DNA of 64,000 bases. It comes from Aquabacterium sp. A7-Y. GTDB lineage: Bacteria; Pseudomonadota; Gammaproteobacteria; Burkholderiales; Burkholderiaceae_C. The notes under the pieces are model-generated. The model had not been told where the DNA came from. It ran no database searches and saw only the letters and a list, made by a program, of their open reading frames with translations. The first letter of the stretch is position 1. Each line of letters starts with the position of its first letter. Both the position numbers and the translations under genes were made by a program. Positions 34,264-43,564 of this stretch are shown piece after piece. The DNA lies in assembly GCF_026153205.1 (NCBI RefSeq), contig NZ_JAPFBW010000027.1, positions 1-64,000 on the forward strand, read 5' to 3'.

Positions 34264-36126
34264 TCAGCCGGCGGTCTGCAGCAGCGTGTCGAACACCGAC
34301 TGCGCGATCTGCAGCACCTTGGCCGCGGCCTGGTAGCTCTGCTGGAACTGGATCAGCCGGGCGGCTTCCTCGTCGAGGTTGACGCCCGAGAGGTTGTTGC
34401 GTGCGGCCAGCGCGTCCTGCGCGATGGTGGCCGACATCTGGCTGGCCGCCTCGGCGCCCTGCACCCGCACCCCGATGTCACCGACCGCGTTGGCATAGGC
34501 GTCGGTGAAAGTGGTGCCCGCCACCATCTTCTCGTCGCGCAGCGCCAGCATCGCCAGCGCATTGCCGTTGTTGGTCGCGGGTGGCACCACCGGGCGGATC
34601 TCGATGATGTCGCCGGCCGCCGGCGCACCGGTCAGCCTCAGTTCCCAGCCGTTCATGCTGATGGGCTGACCGGGCACGATGGGCAGGCTGGTGACGCCGC
34701 CGTCGGTGCTGTAGGTGGTCGGCGACGGAAAGGTGATGGTGACGGCCGCACCCAGCGAGGGGTGGGCCTCCTTGGGGCTAAGGCTGCCAACGCCCATCGT
34801 GCCGCGGTTGCCGGTGCCCACCACGCCGACCACCCGCGAGGCCGCCGCGATGTCGCGCGGATCGGTGCTGGCGATCTTCACGTCGATGGCGGCCAGCCGG
34901 GTCGGCTGCAGCAGGAAGCGGTCGCCGGCATTGGCGCCGGCGCCGGGCACGAAGGTCAGGCCGTCGCGCTCGGTGCCCGGGGTGTAGGGCCAGCTGGCGC
35001 CGTCGCTCAGCCGGGTCATCTGCCAGGCCGCGCCGTCGTAGCGCATCTCGTAGTCGCTCGCCTGCAGCGCGGTCGCGTCGGTGATGTTGAGCGTGGGCGA
35101 GGCGCTGCCGGTATTGTTGGCATTGGGCAGCAGCCGCGAGCTGCCGGTCTCCAGCAGCGGCCCGCCGGCGCCGCCGAGCTGGTTGACACCCAAGGCCTGT
35201 TGCTCGTTGATGCGGGTCGCCAGAACGGTCGCCATGCGGCCGACCTCGTTGAAGGCCGCCGTCAGGTCCTTGCGCTGGTAGCGCAGCATGCCGGCAATCG
35301 AGCCGCCACTGAGCGCGTCCTCGGGGATGGGGCGCACGACACCCGCTTCCCTGATGCCCAGCGTGACGATGCTGCTGTCGAAGGCGTCGGGCGTCGCGTC
35401 GAGCTTGAGCGCGTCATTGCCGAGCACCAGGCGCTGACCGCCGCCGATGAACAGGCCGACGGTGCCGTCGTCGGCCGGGATCTGGGTCACGGCGACATAT
35501 TTGCCCAGCTCGTTGATCAGTTGCTCGCGCTGGTCGAGCAGGTCGTTGGGCGCGTGGCCCAGGCCCTTGACGCGCGCCACCTGCTGGTTCAGGTCGGCGA
35601 TGCGCTGGGCCAGCTCGTTGGCCGCCGTCACCTGGGTCTTGATGTCCTGCGTCACGCCGGTCTGCAGGCTGGCGAGCTGGCCGGCCACGGTGCGGAAGCG
35701 CGAAGCGAGCTCCTCGGTGTTGGACAGCACCACCTGGCGCGCCGAGGCGTCCGAGGGTGCGCTGGCGACGTCGGTGAAGGAGTTCAGCAGCTTGCCGGCC
35801 GAATAGCCGAGGCCGGCCTCGCCGAGCCTGAAGACATTCTCCAGCCGTTGCAGCTGCTCCAGCCGCGCGGCATCGGCCGACGCGGCGGCACCGGTGGTGG
35901 CGACCTCGGTGCTGAGGAACTCGTTGTGGGCCCGGCTGACCGTCGTCAGGTTGACGCCCTTGCCGAAAAATCCCGCGCCGGTGTACTGACCACCGGCGGT
36001 TTCCAGCTGCACCGTCTGGCGCGAATAGCCGGCGGTGTTCGCGTTGGAGATGTTGGCGGCGGTGGTGTTGAGCTGGGCCTGCGACGCGAACATCGCGCGA
36101 GTCCCGAGGCTGATCAGTCCGGACAT
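34264..36126 (-). CDS. flgK: Flagellar hook-associated protein FlgK (HAP1)
   Basis: 620 aa. The N-terminus MSGLISLGTRAMFASQAQLN with ANISNANTAGYSRQ is the rod/hook-family motif, and the C-terminus contains NLDEEAARLIQFQQSYQAAA, the matching helix. FlgK sits between hook and FlgL. The long central domain is variable. It lies 10 bp after flgJ. In many bacteria flgKL are also expressed late from a sigma-28 promoter; none was identified with confidence here. Confidence 0.95.
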   Translation of the reverse strand: MSGLISLGTRAMFASQAQLNTTAANISNANTAGYSRQTVQLETAGGQYTGAGFFGKGVNLTTVSRAHNEFLSTEVATTGAAASADAARLEQLQRLENVFRLGEAGLGYSAGKLLNSFTDVASAPSDASARQVVLSNTEELASRFRTVAGQLASLQTGVTQDIKTQVTAANELAQRIADLNQQVARVKGLGHAPNDLLDQREQLINELGKYVAVTQIPADDGTVGLFIGGGQRLVLGNDALKLDATPDAFDSSIVTLGIREAGVVRPIPEDALSGGSIAGMLRYQRKDLTAAFNEVGRMATVLATRINEQQALGVNQLGGAGGPLLETGSSRLLPNANNTGSASPTLNITDATALQASDYEMRYDGAAWQMTRLSDGASWPYTPGTERDGLTFVPGAGANAGDRFLLQPTRLAAIDVKIASTDPRDIAAASRVVGVVGTGNRGTMGVGSLSPKEAHPSLGAAVTITFPSPTTYSTDGGVTSLPIVPGQPISMNGWELRLTGAPAAGDIIEIRPVVPPATNNGNALAMLALRDEKMVAGTTFTDAYANAVGDIGVRVQGAEAASQMSATIAQDALAARNNLSGVNLDEEAARLIQFQQSYQAAAKVLQIAQSVFDTLLQTAG

Positions 36127-36136
36127 CGCTCGCTCC

Positions 36137-37018
36137 TCAGGTCGCTGCGCGCTGCAGGCGCAGCGTCGTGTTGATGATGCGCGTCAGCTTGTCCGCGTAC
36201 GCCGGGTCGGTGGCGTAGCCGGCCTTCTGCAGGCCTTGCGCGAAGCCTTGTGCCGTCTGGCCTTCACGCATCACGCCGGCATAGCGGTCGTTGTTCTTGA
36301 GCAGCCGGGCGTAGTCGCGGAAGGCGTCCTCGGCCGTGTCGTAGGCGCGGAACTTGGCGACCACCTTGCGCGGCTGGCCGTTGACGTATTCGGTGGTCGT
36401 GACCTCGGCGACCTTGCCCTTCCAGCTGCCGGTGGCCTTGATGCCGAACAGGTTGTGCGAGGGGCTGCCGTCGGCCATGCGGATGTCGCGCCTGCCCCAG
36501 CCCGACTCGTGCGCGGCCTGGGCCAGCACGAACTCGGCCGGGATGCCGGTCTCCTGCGAAGCGGCCTGGGCGGCGTTCCAGTTCTCGCGCAGGAAGTCGC
36601 CCTGGGCGCCGCTGGCCTTGGGGATGGCGACCGACTTGGGCAGGCCCTGCAGCGCGGCGGGCAGCCGCCGCTGGGTCACCTCGGCGCTGGTGGTGGCTTC
36701 GGGGCCGCCCATGTGGCGCGAGAGCTGGCGCGCGATCACGTCGGCCAGCCCGCCGGGCAGGCCGCTCATCTTCGTCGCGTACTGCGTGTCCAGCATCTCG
36801 GTGCCCATGTCCGAGCCTTCGTTGTCCAGCATGCCCGACTTCATCGTCGAGTCGCGCATGGTTTTCATCAACTGCTGCATGAAAACCGCCTCGAACTGCT
36901 TGGCGGCTTCCTTGATCGCCGCCTTGGGGTCCTTGGACGAGACGCTCTTCAGCGCGTCCAGCGAGCGGCTGTCGCTCGCCAGGCCCTGGGTCGGCACACG
37001 GACGGAATCGACGGACAT
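36137..37018 (-). CDS. flgJ: Peptidoglycan hydrolase and rod cap FlgJ
   Basis: 293 aa in two domains. The N-terminal rod-capping part has KQFEAVFMQQLMKTMRDST and GSDMGTEMLDTQYA. The C-terminal glucosaminidase/muramidase part has the catalytic glutamate in QAAHESGWG and the NLFGIKA motif, allowing the growing rod to pass the peptidoglycan. This dual-domain form is usual in beta- and gammaproteobacteria. It starts one base after the flgI stop and ends 10 bp before flgK. Confidence 0.95.
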   Translation of the reverse strand: MSVDSVRVPTQGLASDSRSLDALKSVSSKDPKAAIKEAAKQFEAVFMQQLMKTMRDSTMKSGMLDNEGSDMGTEMLDTQYATKMSGLPGGLADVIARQLSRHMGGPEATTSAEVTQRRLPAALQGLPKSVAIPKASGAQGDFLRENWNAAQAASQETGIPAEFVLAQAAHESGWGRRDIRMADGSPSHNLFGIKATGSWKGKVAEVTTTEYVNGQPRKVVAKFRAYDTAEDAFRDYARLLKNNDRYAGVMREGQTAQGFAQGLQKAGYATDPAYADKLTRIINTTLRLQRAAT

Positions 37019-37019
37019 G

Positions 37020-38132
37020 TCAGATGACCTCGAGTTCGGCCTGCAGCGCGCCGGCGGCCTTCATGGCCTGCAGGATGGCCAGCAGGTCCTGGGGGGTCGC
37101 GCCCAGCGAATTGAGCGCCTTGACCACGTCGGTGAGCTTGGTGCCGGCGGGCATGCTGACCAGCGAGCCTGCGCCCTGGCTGACCTGGATGTCGGCCTTC
37201 TCGCCGACCACCGTCTGGCCGCCGCTGAGCGGCCCCGGCTGGCTGACCACCGGGGTGGAGCTGATGCTGACCGAGAGGTTGCCGTGCGCCACCGCACAAG
37301 CACCCAGGGTGACCGCCTGGTTCATCACGATGGAGCCGGTGCGGGCGTTCAGTACCACCTTGGCCGAGGGGATCGCGACGTCGATCGGCAGGTTCTCGAT
37401 GTCGGCCAGGAAGGCGACCCGCTCGCCGGCGGCCAGCGGCATGCGGACCCGCACCACGCGGCCGTCGAGCGCCTCCGCGGCGCCGGGGCCCTTGGCGCGG
37501 TTGATCGCGTCGGCGACCTGCCGGGCGGTGTTGAAGTCGGCGGCGTTGAGGTCGAGCTGCAGGAACTCGCCCTGGTGCAGCGAGGTGGCGACCGCGCGTT
37601 CGACCGAGGCGCCGCCCGGGATGCGGCCGGCGCTCAGGTGGTTGATCTGGACCTTGGAGCCGCCGGCGGCCGCGCCGGCGCCGCCGACGATCACATTGCC
37701 CTGGGCCAGCGCGTAGATCTGGCCGTCGGCGCCCTTGAGCGGCGTGGCGATCAGCGTGCCGCCACGCAGCGACTTGGCATTGCCCATCGACGAGACGTTG
37801 ATGTCGATGGCCTGGCCGGGCTGGGCGAAGGCGGGCAGCTGGGCCGTCACCATCACCGCGGCGACGTTCTTGAGCTGCATGTTGGTGCCGGGCGGCACCG
37901 TCACGCCCATCTGCTGCAGCATCGCCAGCGTGCTCTGGGCGGTGAAGGGCGTCTGGGTGGTCTGGTCACCGGTGCCGTCGAGGCCCACCACCAGGCCGTA
38001 GCCGATCAGCTGGTTGCTGCGCACGCCCTGCACCGCGGCGACTTCCTTGATGCGCAGCGCCTCGGCCGACATCGGCAGCGCGAGCATCGCGGCGCCCGCG
38101 GCGCTCACCAGAAATTTGAGGATCGTGTTCAT
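37020..38132 (-). CDS. flgI: Flagellar P-ring protein FlgI
   Basis: 370 aa with an N-terminal Sec signal peptide (about 1-25, FLVSAAGAAMLALPMSAEA). The mature part shows LIGYGLVVGLDGTGDQ and MLQQMGV, highly conserved in FlgI, and ends DLLAILQAMKAAGALQAEL. It forms the periplasmic P ring around the rod in the peptidoglycan layer. It is 40 bp after flgH and one base before flgJ. Confidence 0.96.
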   Translation of the reverse strand: MNTILKFLVSAAGAAMLALPMSAEALRIKEVAAVQGVRSNQLIGYGLVVGLDGTGDQTTQTPFTAQSTLAMLQQMGVTVPPGTNMQLKNVAAVMVTAQLPAFAQPGQAIDINVSSMGNAKSLRGGTLIATPLKGADGQIYALAQGNVIVGGAGAAAGGSKVQINHLSAGRIPGGASVERAVATSLHQGEFLQLDLNAADFNTARQVADAINRAKGPGAAEALDGRVVRVRMPLAAGERVAFLADIENLPIDVAIPSAKVVLNARTGSIVMNQAVTLGACAVAHGNLSVSISSTPVVSQPGPLSGGQTVVGEKADIQVSQGAGSLVSMPAGTKLTDVVKALNSLGATPQDLLAILQAMKAAGALQAELEVI

Positions 38133-38172
38133 CGGCCATCTTCCCGCTTACTTGAGGGAAGTTTGGCCGACC

Positions 38173-38859
38173 TTACAGTGGCAGAACGTTCAAAAAGAAC
38201 CGTCCCAGCCAGCCAATTCCCTGCGCTTCGGCCTGCTGGCCCCGGCCCTTGTACTGGAGACGGGCGTCGGCGATCTGCGAGGAGGCCACGCTGTTGCCGG
38301 ACTGGATCGCACGCGGGTCGATGCGCCCCGAGAAGCGCATGATCTCGACGTTCTTGTTCAGGCCGATCTGCTTCTCGCCGGCGATCACCAGGTGGCCGTT
38401 GGGCAGCACCTCGATCACGGTGGCGGTGATGGTGCCCGTGAAATTGTTGGTGCTTTCGGTGCCGCCCTTGCCGGCGAAGGTGTTGCTGCCGCTGGCGTCG
38501 GCGCTGGCGCGGTTGAAGGAATTGGGGCTCAGGAAGGGCAAGGCGGTGATGCCGGCCTCGACGCTGCCCTGCTTGTCCACCGTGGTGGAGGACTTCTGGC
38601 TGGCCTGCACCCGCTCCACGATGTTGACCGTGATGCTGTCGCCCACCACGCGGGCGCGGTGGTCCTCGAACAGCGGACGGTAGCCGGCGGCCTGGAAGAT
38701 CGAGCCGTTGGCGGGCGCGGGCGCGGCGGCGACCGCCACCGGCGCGGGCCGCGCGGTGGTCGGCTGGACCACCTCGACCTTGGGATCCATGCTGGCGCAG
38801 CCGGTCGCCAGCACGGCAACGGCCAGGGCGGCAGGGCGGAGGGCGGTGTACATCTTCAT
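38173..38859 (-). CDS. flgH: Flagellar L-ring lipoprotein FlgH
   Basis: 228 aa with a lipoprotein signal: the lipobox LATGC places the acylated cysteine at residue 21. The start is ATG at 38859 (MKMYTALRPA); a longer frame overlaps flgG and was rejected. The mature protein has the FlgH pattern LFEDHRARVVGDSITVNIVE and ends in GWLGRFFLNVLPL. It forms the outer-membrane L ring. A proline/alanine-rich stretch (about 32-50) after the lipid anchor is species-specific. It is 8 bp after flgG. Confidence 0.96.
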   Translation of the reverse strand: MKMYTALRPAALAVAVLATGCASMDPKVEVVQPTTARPAPVAVAAAPAPANGSIFQAAGYRPLFEDHRARVVGDSITVNIVERVQASQKSSTTVDKQGSVEAGITALPFLSPNSFNRASADASGSNTFAGKGGTESTNNFTGTITATVIEVLPNGHLVIAGEKQIGLNKNVEIMRFSGRIDPRAIQSGNSVASSQIADARLQYKGRGQQAEAQGIGWLGRFFLNVLPL

Positions 38860-38867
38860 CACCTGCT

Positions 38868-39650
38868 TCACAGCTGCGTCAGGCGCTGCAACATCTGGTC
38901 CGAGGTCTGGATGGCCTTGGAGTTGAGCTCGTAGGCGCGCTGGGTCTGGATCATGCCGACCAGCTCCTCGACCACATTGACGTTGGAGGTCTCCAGGAAA
39001 CCCTGCTGCAGCGTGCCCAGGCCGTCCATGCTGGGTGCGCCGGCCTGCGGGTTGCCCGAGGCGGCGGTCTCGACAAAAACGTTCTGGCCGCGCGGCTCCA
39101 GGCCGCCCGGGTTGACGAAGCTGGCCAGCTGCAGGTTGCCCAGCACGACCGGCTGGGCCGAGCCCTGCACGGTGGCGCTGACGGTGCCGTCCGGGGCCAC
39201 CGTGATGGTCTGCGTGTTGGGCGGGATGGTGATGCCCGGCGCGACCGCGTAGCCGTTGTTGGTGACCAGCTGGCCGTTGGCGTCGGTCTTGAAGGAGCCG
39301 TCGCGGCTGTAGCCGGTGGTGCCGTCGGGCAGCTGGACCTGGAAGAAGCCATTGCCGTTGATCGCCACGTCCAGCGGATTGCCCGACTGCTGCAGGTTGC
39401 CCTGCGTGAAGCTGCGGGCGGTGGCGACCGCGCGGGTGCCGAGGCCGACCTGCAGGCCGGTGGGCAGCGTGGTCTGCTCGCTGGAGTTGGCCCCGCTCTG
39501 GCGCAGGTTCTGGTACATCAGGTCCTCGAACTGGGCCGAGGCGCGTTTGTAGCCGGTGGTCGCGACGTTGGCGAGATTGTGCGAGGTATGGTCCAGCTGG
39601 ACCTGCTGGGCTTCCATGCCGGTCTTGGAGATCCACAGGGAACGCATCAT
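38868..39650 (-). CDS. flgG: Flagellar distal rod protein FlgG
   Basis: 260 aa. The N-terminus [20 protein letters not shown] followed by [13 protein letters not shown] and the C-terminus [20 protein letters not shown] are the defining FlgG motifs. It forms the distal part of the rod. The length is normal. It lies 23 bp after flgF and 8 bp before flgH. Confidence 0.96.
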   Translation of the reverse strand: MMRSLWISKTGMEAQQVQLDHTSHNLANVATTGYKRASAQFEDLMYQNLRQSGANSSEQTTLPTGLQVGLGTRAVATARSFTQGNLQQSGNPLDVAINGNGFFQVQLPDGTTGYSRDGSFKTDANGQLVTNNGYAVAPGITIPPNTQTITVAPDGTVSATVQGSAQPVVLGNLQLASFVNPGGLEPRGQNVFVETAASGNPQAGAPSMDGLGTLQQGFLETSNVNVVEELVGMIQTQRAYELNSKAIQTSDQMLQRLTQL

Positions 39651-39673
39651 GTCGGGTACCTCTTAACTTCCAA

Positions 39674-40408
39674 TCAGCCGCCGGTGGCCGAGAGCAGCTT
39701 GGCGGCTGCCTGCTCGTCGCGCTCGGCGGTCTGCAACATCTTCATCTGGGCCTCGAACTGCCGCGCCGCGGCGATCATCGAAACCATGGTTTCGACCGCG
39801 CTGACGTTGGAGCCCTCCAGGGCCCCGTCCTGCAGCCGGGCGTTGGGGTCGGCCGGCAGCGGGTCGCCTTCGGCGCTGCGGAACAGTGCATCGGCGCCGC
39901 GTTGCAGCGGCGCCTCGGGCGTCACCATCTTGAGGCGGCCCAGCGGCGTGAGCGGGCCATTGCCCACCTTGGCGCCCACCGTGCCGTCGGGCGCGATCGA
40001 CACCTGGGCGTTCTGCGGCACCTGGATCGGGCCGCCGTCGCCGAGGGCCGGCAGGCCGTTGTGCGTCATCAGCGTGCCGTCGGCGCTCACCGTCAGCGCG
40101 CCGTTGCGGGTGTAGGCCTCGGTGCCGTCCAGGGCCTGCACCGCGAGCCAGGCATTGCCTTGCATCGCGACGTCCAGCGGCCGGCCGGTGTTCTGCTGGC
40201 TGCCCGGCGCAGCGTCGTAGCCGGTGGTGGTCTCCAGTGCGTAGACCCGGGTGCTGGCGCCGTCGCCGCGCACCGGCACGGCCCGGAAGGCCTGCAGTTC
40301 GGCGCGGAAGCCGGTGGTGGACACGTTGGCCAGGTTGTTGGCCAGCGTCTCCTGCCTCTGCATCGTGGCCTTGGCCCCCGACATCGAGAGATAGATCATC
40401 CGGTCCAT
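39674..40408 (-). CDS. flgF: Flagellar proximal rod protein FlgF
   Basis: 244 aa. It begins MDRMIYLSMSGAKATMQRQE with NNLANVSTTGFRAEL and ends with SNVSAVETMVSMIAAARQFE, the FlgF forms of the rod-family motifs. Proximal rod subunit exported by the flagellar apparatus. It lies between flgE (34 bp) and flgG (23 bp). Confidence 0.95.
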   Translation of the reverse strand: MDRMIYLSMSGAKATMQRQETLANNLANVSTTGFRAELQAFRAVPVRGDGASTRVYALETTTGYDAAPGSQQNTGRPLDVAMQGNAWLAVQALDGTEAYTRNGALTVSADGTLMTHNGLPALGDGGPIQVPQNAQVSIAPDGTVGAKVGNGPLTPLGRLKMVTPEAPLQRGADALFRSAEGDPLPADPNARLQDGALEGSNVSAVETMVSMIAAARQFEAQMKMLQTAERDEQAAAKLLSATGG

Positions 40409-40442
40409 CGTGTCTCCTCAGGTCTCGCGGTCGCGTGCGGCA

Positions 40443-41792
40443 TCAGCGCAGGCTGACCAGCGTCTGCAGCACCTGGTCCTGCGTCTTGATGGTCTGTGCA
40501 TTGGCCTGGTAGGAGCGCTGGGCGGTGATCATGTTGACCAGCTCGGCCGTGAGGTCGACGTTGGACTCCTCCAGGGCGCCGGCCTGCAGCACACCCATGC
40601 TGCCCGAACCCGGCACGCTGAGCGTGGGGTCGCCCGAGGCGTAGGTGGCCGCCCAGGCGTTGCCGCCCAGCGGCTGCAGGCCTTGCGCATTGCGGAAGGT
40701 CGCCAGCTCGAGCTGCGCCGCCGGCTTGGACTGGCCGTTGGAGAAGCGCGCCATCACGATGCCGCTGTCGTCGATGGTCACGCCCACCAGCGCGCCGGCG
40801 GCGTAGCCGTTCTGCGTCAGGTTGGTGACGCCGAAGGCGGTGCCGTACTGGGTCGAGCTGCGCATGTCCAAGGTCAGGCCCGGGATCTCCAGAGTGGTGC
40901 TGCCGTCGGCCTTGGTGGTCGCGGGCACGGTCAGCGGGATCATGCCGTTGCCGGAGGTGCCGCCGCCGTTCATGAAGTACTGGATCGAGCCGGCCGGCGC
41001 CACCGGGTTGCCGCCGCTGTCGGGTGGGAAGGAGATGGTCGCGATGGGCTGCGGCGTCGTCGCGTCGCCGACCAGCGTGTTGCCGTTGGCGGTCGCGAAG
41101 ACGTTCCAGGCGTCCGCCGCCGACTTCTGGAAGTAATAGGTCAGCGCAACGTCCTGGCCCTTGGCGTCGTAGACGGTCACCGAGGTGGCGTTGTTGTAGG
41201 TCAGCGGATCGGTGAAGTTGATGCTGCCCAGCACCGGGGCGGTGACACCGGCACGCGAGTCCAGGTTGAACTCGAGGTTGATGTTGTTGGTGGCCTGCGG
41301 GTCGATGCCGGCGGTCGGCAGCTGCAGCGGCCGGGCCTGCTGCGGCGCGATCAGGCCGTTGTTGTCGGCCATGTAGCCCAGCAGGGCCTGGTTCTGGTTG
41401 TTGACGATGTAGCCGGCGCGGTCCAGCTTGAACTGGCCGTTGCGCGAGTACATCGGAGGGCTGGCGACGGTGGGCGGCGCGGTCGGCGGGGCGTTGGGGT
41501 CGCGGTAGATGTCGGCCACCTGGAAGAAGCCGGCGCCGTTGATCGCCAGATCGAGCGAGTTTTCCGTGGTGGTGATGTTGCCCTGCGTGAACTGCTGCGC
41601 CACCGAGGCCAGGTTCACGCCGATGCCGATGCTGTTGGCGCCCGCGCCGTTCATCGCGCTGGCGTACATGTCGGCGAATTCCGCCCGCGCCGACTTGGCG
41701 CCGTAGGTGCCCGCATTGGCGACGTTGTTGCCGATGACGTCGAGGTTTTTGCTCGACGCGTTCAGGCCGGAGAGACCCTGTTGAAAGCCCAT
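40443..41792 (-). CDS. flgE: Flagellar hook protein FlgE
   Basis: 449 aa. The start at 41792 (MGFQQGLSGLNASSKNLDVI) is the conserved FlgE N-terminus; an in-frame extension to 41879 would run toward flgD and is not conserved. The C-terminus EESNVDLTAELVNMITAQRS is typical. FlgE polymerises into the hook under the cap FlgD. The central domain is glycine-, asparagine- and threonine-rich, as usual for surface-exposed hook domains. It is 37 bp after flgD. Confidence 0.96.
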   Translation of the reverse strand: MGFQQGLSGLNASSKNLDVIGNNVANAGTYGAKSARAEFADMYASAMNGAGANSIGIGVNLASVAQQFTQGNITTTENSLDLAINGAGFFQVADIYRDPNAPPTAPPTVASPPMYSRNGQFKLDRAGYIVNNQNQALLGYMADNNGLIAPQQARPLQLPTAGIDPQATNNINLEFNLDSRAGVTAPVLGSINFTDPLTYNNATSVTVYDAKGQDVALTYYFQKSAADAWNVFATANGNTLVGDATTPQPIATISFPPDSGGNPVAPAGSIQYFMNGGGTSGNGMIPLTVPATTKADGSTTLEIPGLTLDMRSSTQYGTAFGVTNLTQNGYAAGALVGVTIDDSGIVMARFSNGQSKPAAQLELATFRNAQGLQPLGGNAWAATYASGDPTLSVPGSGSMGVLQAGALEESNVDLTAELVNMITAQRSYQANAQTIKTQDQVLQTLVSLR

Positions 41793-41829
41793 GGTGGTGT
41801 TCCTTGTCTGGACGGATGCGGGGACGGAA

Positions 41830-42486
41830 TCAGTGGCTGACGACGCCGGCGACCTTGCCGTAGGCCACCGTCGTGCCATTCGTGAGGTCGAGCTCGACCC
41901 CTTGCGCGGTGGTGCTCACCGCGCCGACGGTCTCGCGGCTGTAGGAGGTGGCGGGCACGGCGCTGCCGCCGGAGCTGGCGCTGACCTTGAAACGGACCGC
42001 GGTCTGGTCGGTGCCGTCCTCGGGCGCCCACAGGAAGTGGTGCCGGCCGGCGTTCATCGCGCCCAGTTCTACCGTGTCGATCACCTGGCCGGCGGCGTCG
42101 GTGACCTCCACCGTCACGCGGCTGGCCTTGCCCGCGAGCTCGAAGGCGGCGCGGCCCTCGTCGTCGGCGATCGCCATCGTGTTGCCCTCGATCAAGACGT
42201 CGCGGCCGATCAGCGAGGCGGCCTGCATGGCCTGGCCTTGCGTGAAGGAGGCGCCCATGGTGGCGAGGCTGCTGTTGAGCTTCTCGATGCCGCTGACGGT
42301 CTGGATCTGCGCCATCTGGCTGGTCACCTGGGCGTTGTCCATCGGGTTCAGCGGGTCCTGGTTCTGCATCTGCGTGACCAGCAGCTTGAGAAAACGGTCC
42401 TGCGCCGAGGGGTCCTGGGCCGGCGTGCTCGTGCTGCCGTAGAGGCTGTTCGCGTTGGTGGTCGTGTTGCTGACGGAGCTGGTCAT
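41830..42486 (-). CDS. flgD: Flagellar hook cap protein FlgD
   Basis: 218 aa. The N-terminal block DRFLKLLVTQMQNQDPLNPM followed by DNAQVTSQMAQIQTV is the FlgD signature, followed by a TLVGKxV-like segment (SLIGRDVLIEGN) and an FnIII/tudor-like domain. It caps the growing hook and guides FlgE assembly, and is absent from the finished flagellum. It lies 22 bp after flgC. Confidence 0.95.
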   Translation of the reverse strand: MTSSVSNTTTNANSLYGSTSTPAQDPSAQDRFLKLLVTQMQNQDPLNPMDNAQVTSQMAQIQTVSGIEKLNSSLATMGASFTQGQAMQAASLIGRDVLIEGNTMAIADDEGRAAFELAGKASRVTVEVTDAAGQVIDTVELGAMNAGRHHFLWAPEDGTDQTAVRFKVSASSGGSAVPATSYSRETVGAVSTTAQGVELDLTNGTTVAYGKVAGVVSH

Positions 42487-42508
42487 GGCGGCCTACTTCT
42501 GCAAAGGA

Positions 42509-42913
42509 TTACTGGCCCAGCTGCAGCGTCTTCTGCAGCAGCGACTTGGCCGTGTTCATGACTTCGACGTTGTTCTGGTAGGAGCGCGAGGCCGAGATCA
42601 TGTTGACCATCTCTTCCACCGCATTGACGTTGCTGTAGGTCACATACCCCTGGGCATCGGCTTGCGGGTGCTTGGGATCGTGCACGCGGCGCCCGGGGGT
42701 CTGGTCCTCGGTCACCTGGTTGACCTTGACGCCGGCCGCGCCGGTCTCGCCCATCAGCACCGTCTGGAACACCACCTGGCGCGCCTTGTAGGCCTGGCCG
42801 TCGGGGCCGGCCACCGTGTCGGCGTTGGCAAGGTTGCTGGCCACCACGTTGAGCCGCTGCGACTGCGAGCTGACCGCGCTGCCGGAAATATTGAAGACCT
42901 TGAACATCGACAT
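42509..42913 (-). CDS. flgC: Flagellar proximal rod protein FlgC
   Basis: 134 aa, the normal length. Motifs: FNISGSAVSSQSQRLNVVAS with NLANADT at the N-terminus and NVNAVEEMVNMISASRSYQN at the C-terminus. Rod subunit next to FlgB. It starts 32 bp after flgB and lies 22 bp before flgD. Confidence 0.95.
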   Translation of the reverse strand: MSMFKVFNISGSAVSSQSQRLNVVASNLANADTVAGPDGQAYKARQVVFQTVLMGETGAAGVKVNQVTEDQTPGRRVHDPKHPQADAQGYVTYSNVNAVEEMVNMISASRSYQNNVEVMNTAKSLLQKTLQLGQ

Positions 42914-42945
42914 GGCGACTTCCTTCTAGGGGCCGGGTCGCGGCC

Positions 42946-43368
42946 TCACTGGCCGGTGATGGCGGACAACATGGTTTTCACGCTGCCGTTGATGAAGCGC
43001 AGCGTCGCTTCGTAGCGCACCGAGTTGTCGGCGAAGTTGGCGCGCTCGCGGTCCATGTCGACGGTGTTGCTGTCGAGATTGGTCTGCGAAGCCAGCGCGT
43101 AGTTCAGCTCCACCGGGGCACGGCCGTTGACGGTATTGCCGATGTGCCCGGCCGAGGTGGTGGCCACCACCTTCGCGCTGGCGACCGCGCCGCCCGCGCT
43201 TTGCGCCCGGGTGGCCGCCTGCAGCTGCTTGGCGAAATCCATGTCCCGCGCGACATAGCCCGGCGTATCCGCATTGGCGATGTTGCTCGCGATCAGACGC
43301 TGCCGCTCGGAGCGCAGCACCAGGGCTTCGGCCTGGAAGTTGAGCGTGCTGGTGAGTCGGTCGAGCAT
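42946..43368 (-). CDS. flgB: Flagellar proximal rod protein FlgB
   Basis: 140 aa. The ATG at 43368 (MLDRLTSTLNFQAEALVLRS) was chosen over an upstream extension because it gives the normal FlgB N-terminus, with RQRLIASNIANADTPGYVA, and is preceded by AAGGGG. It is the first gene of the flgBCDEFGHIJKL operon. Its promoter should lie in the 196 bp shared with divergent flgA, the usual place for FlhDC-dependent class II control, although no operator was resolved by eye. Confidence 0.95.
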   Translation of the reverse strand: MLDRLTSTLNFQAEALVLRSERQRLIASNIANADTPGYVARDMDFAKQLQAATRAQSAGGAVASAKVVATTSAGHIGNTVNGRAPVELNYALASQTNLDSNTVDMDRERANFADNSVRYEATLRFINGSVKTMLSAITGQ

Positions 43369-43564
43369 GGGGACCCCTTGTAGTGCTTGCCGGCCTGCCG
43401 CTGTCCTGCGACTTCGGGGCGCGGCTGTCGATGTGAGGCATTGTCTGGATCCGCCCGAAGAACATGAGCCCGAATAGCAGGCAAAAAGCGATTCAATTCG
43501 CCGCCTGGCGCAGCCGGCACCTTCTCTACAGTGACGATCCGTCACACGCTGTTGCTCCCACTGC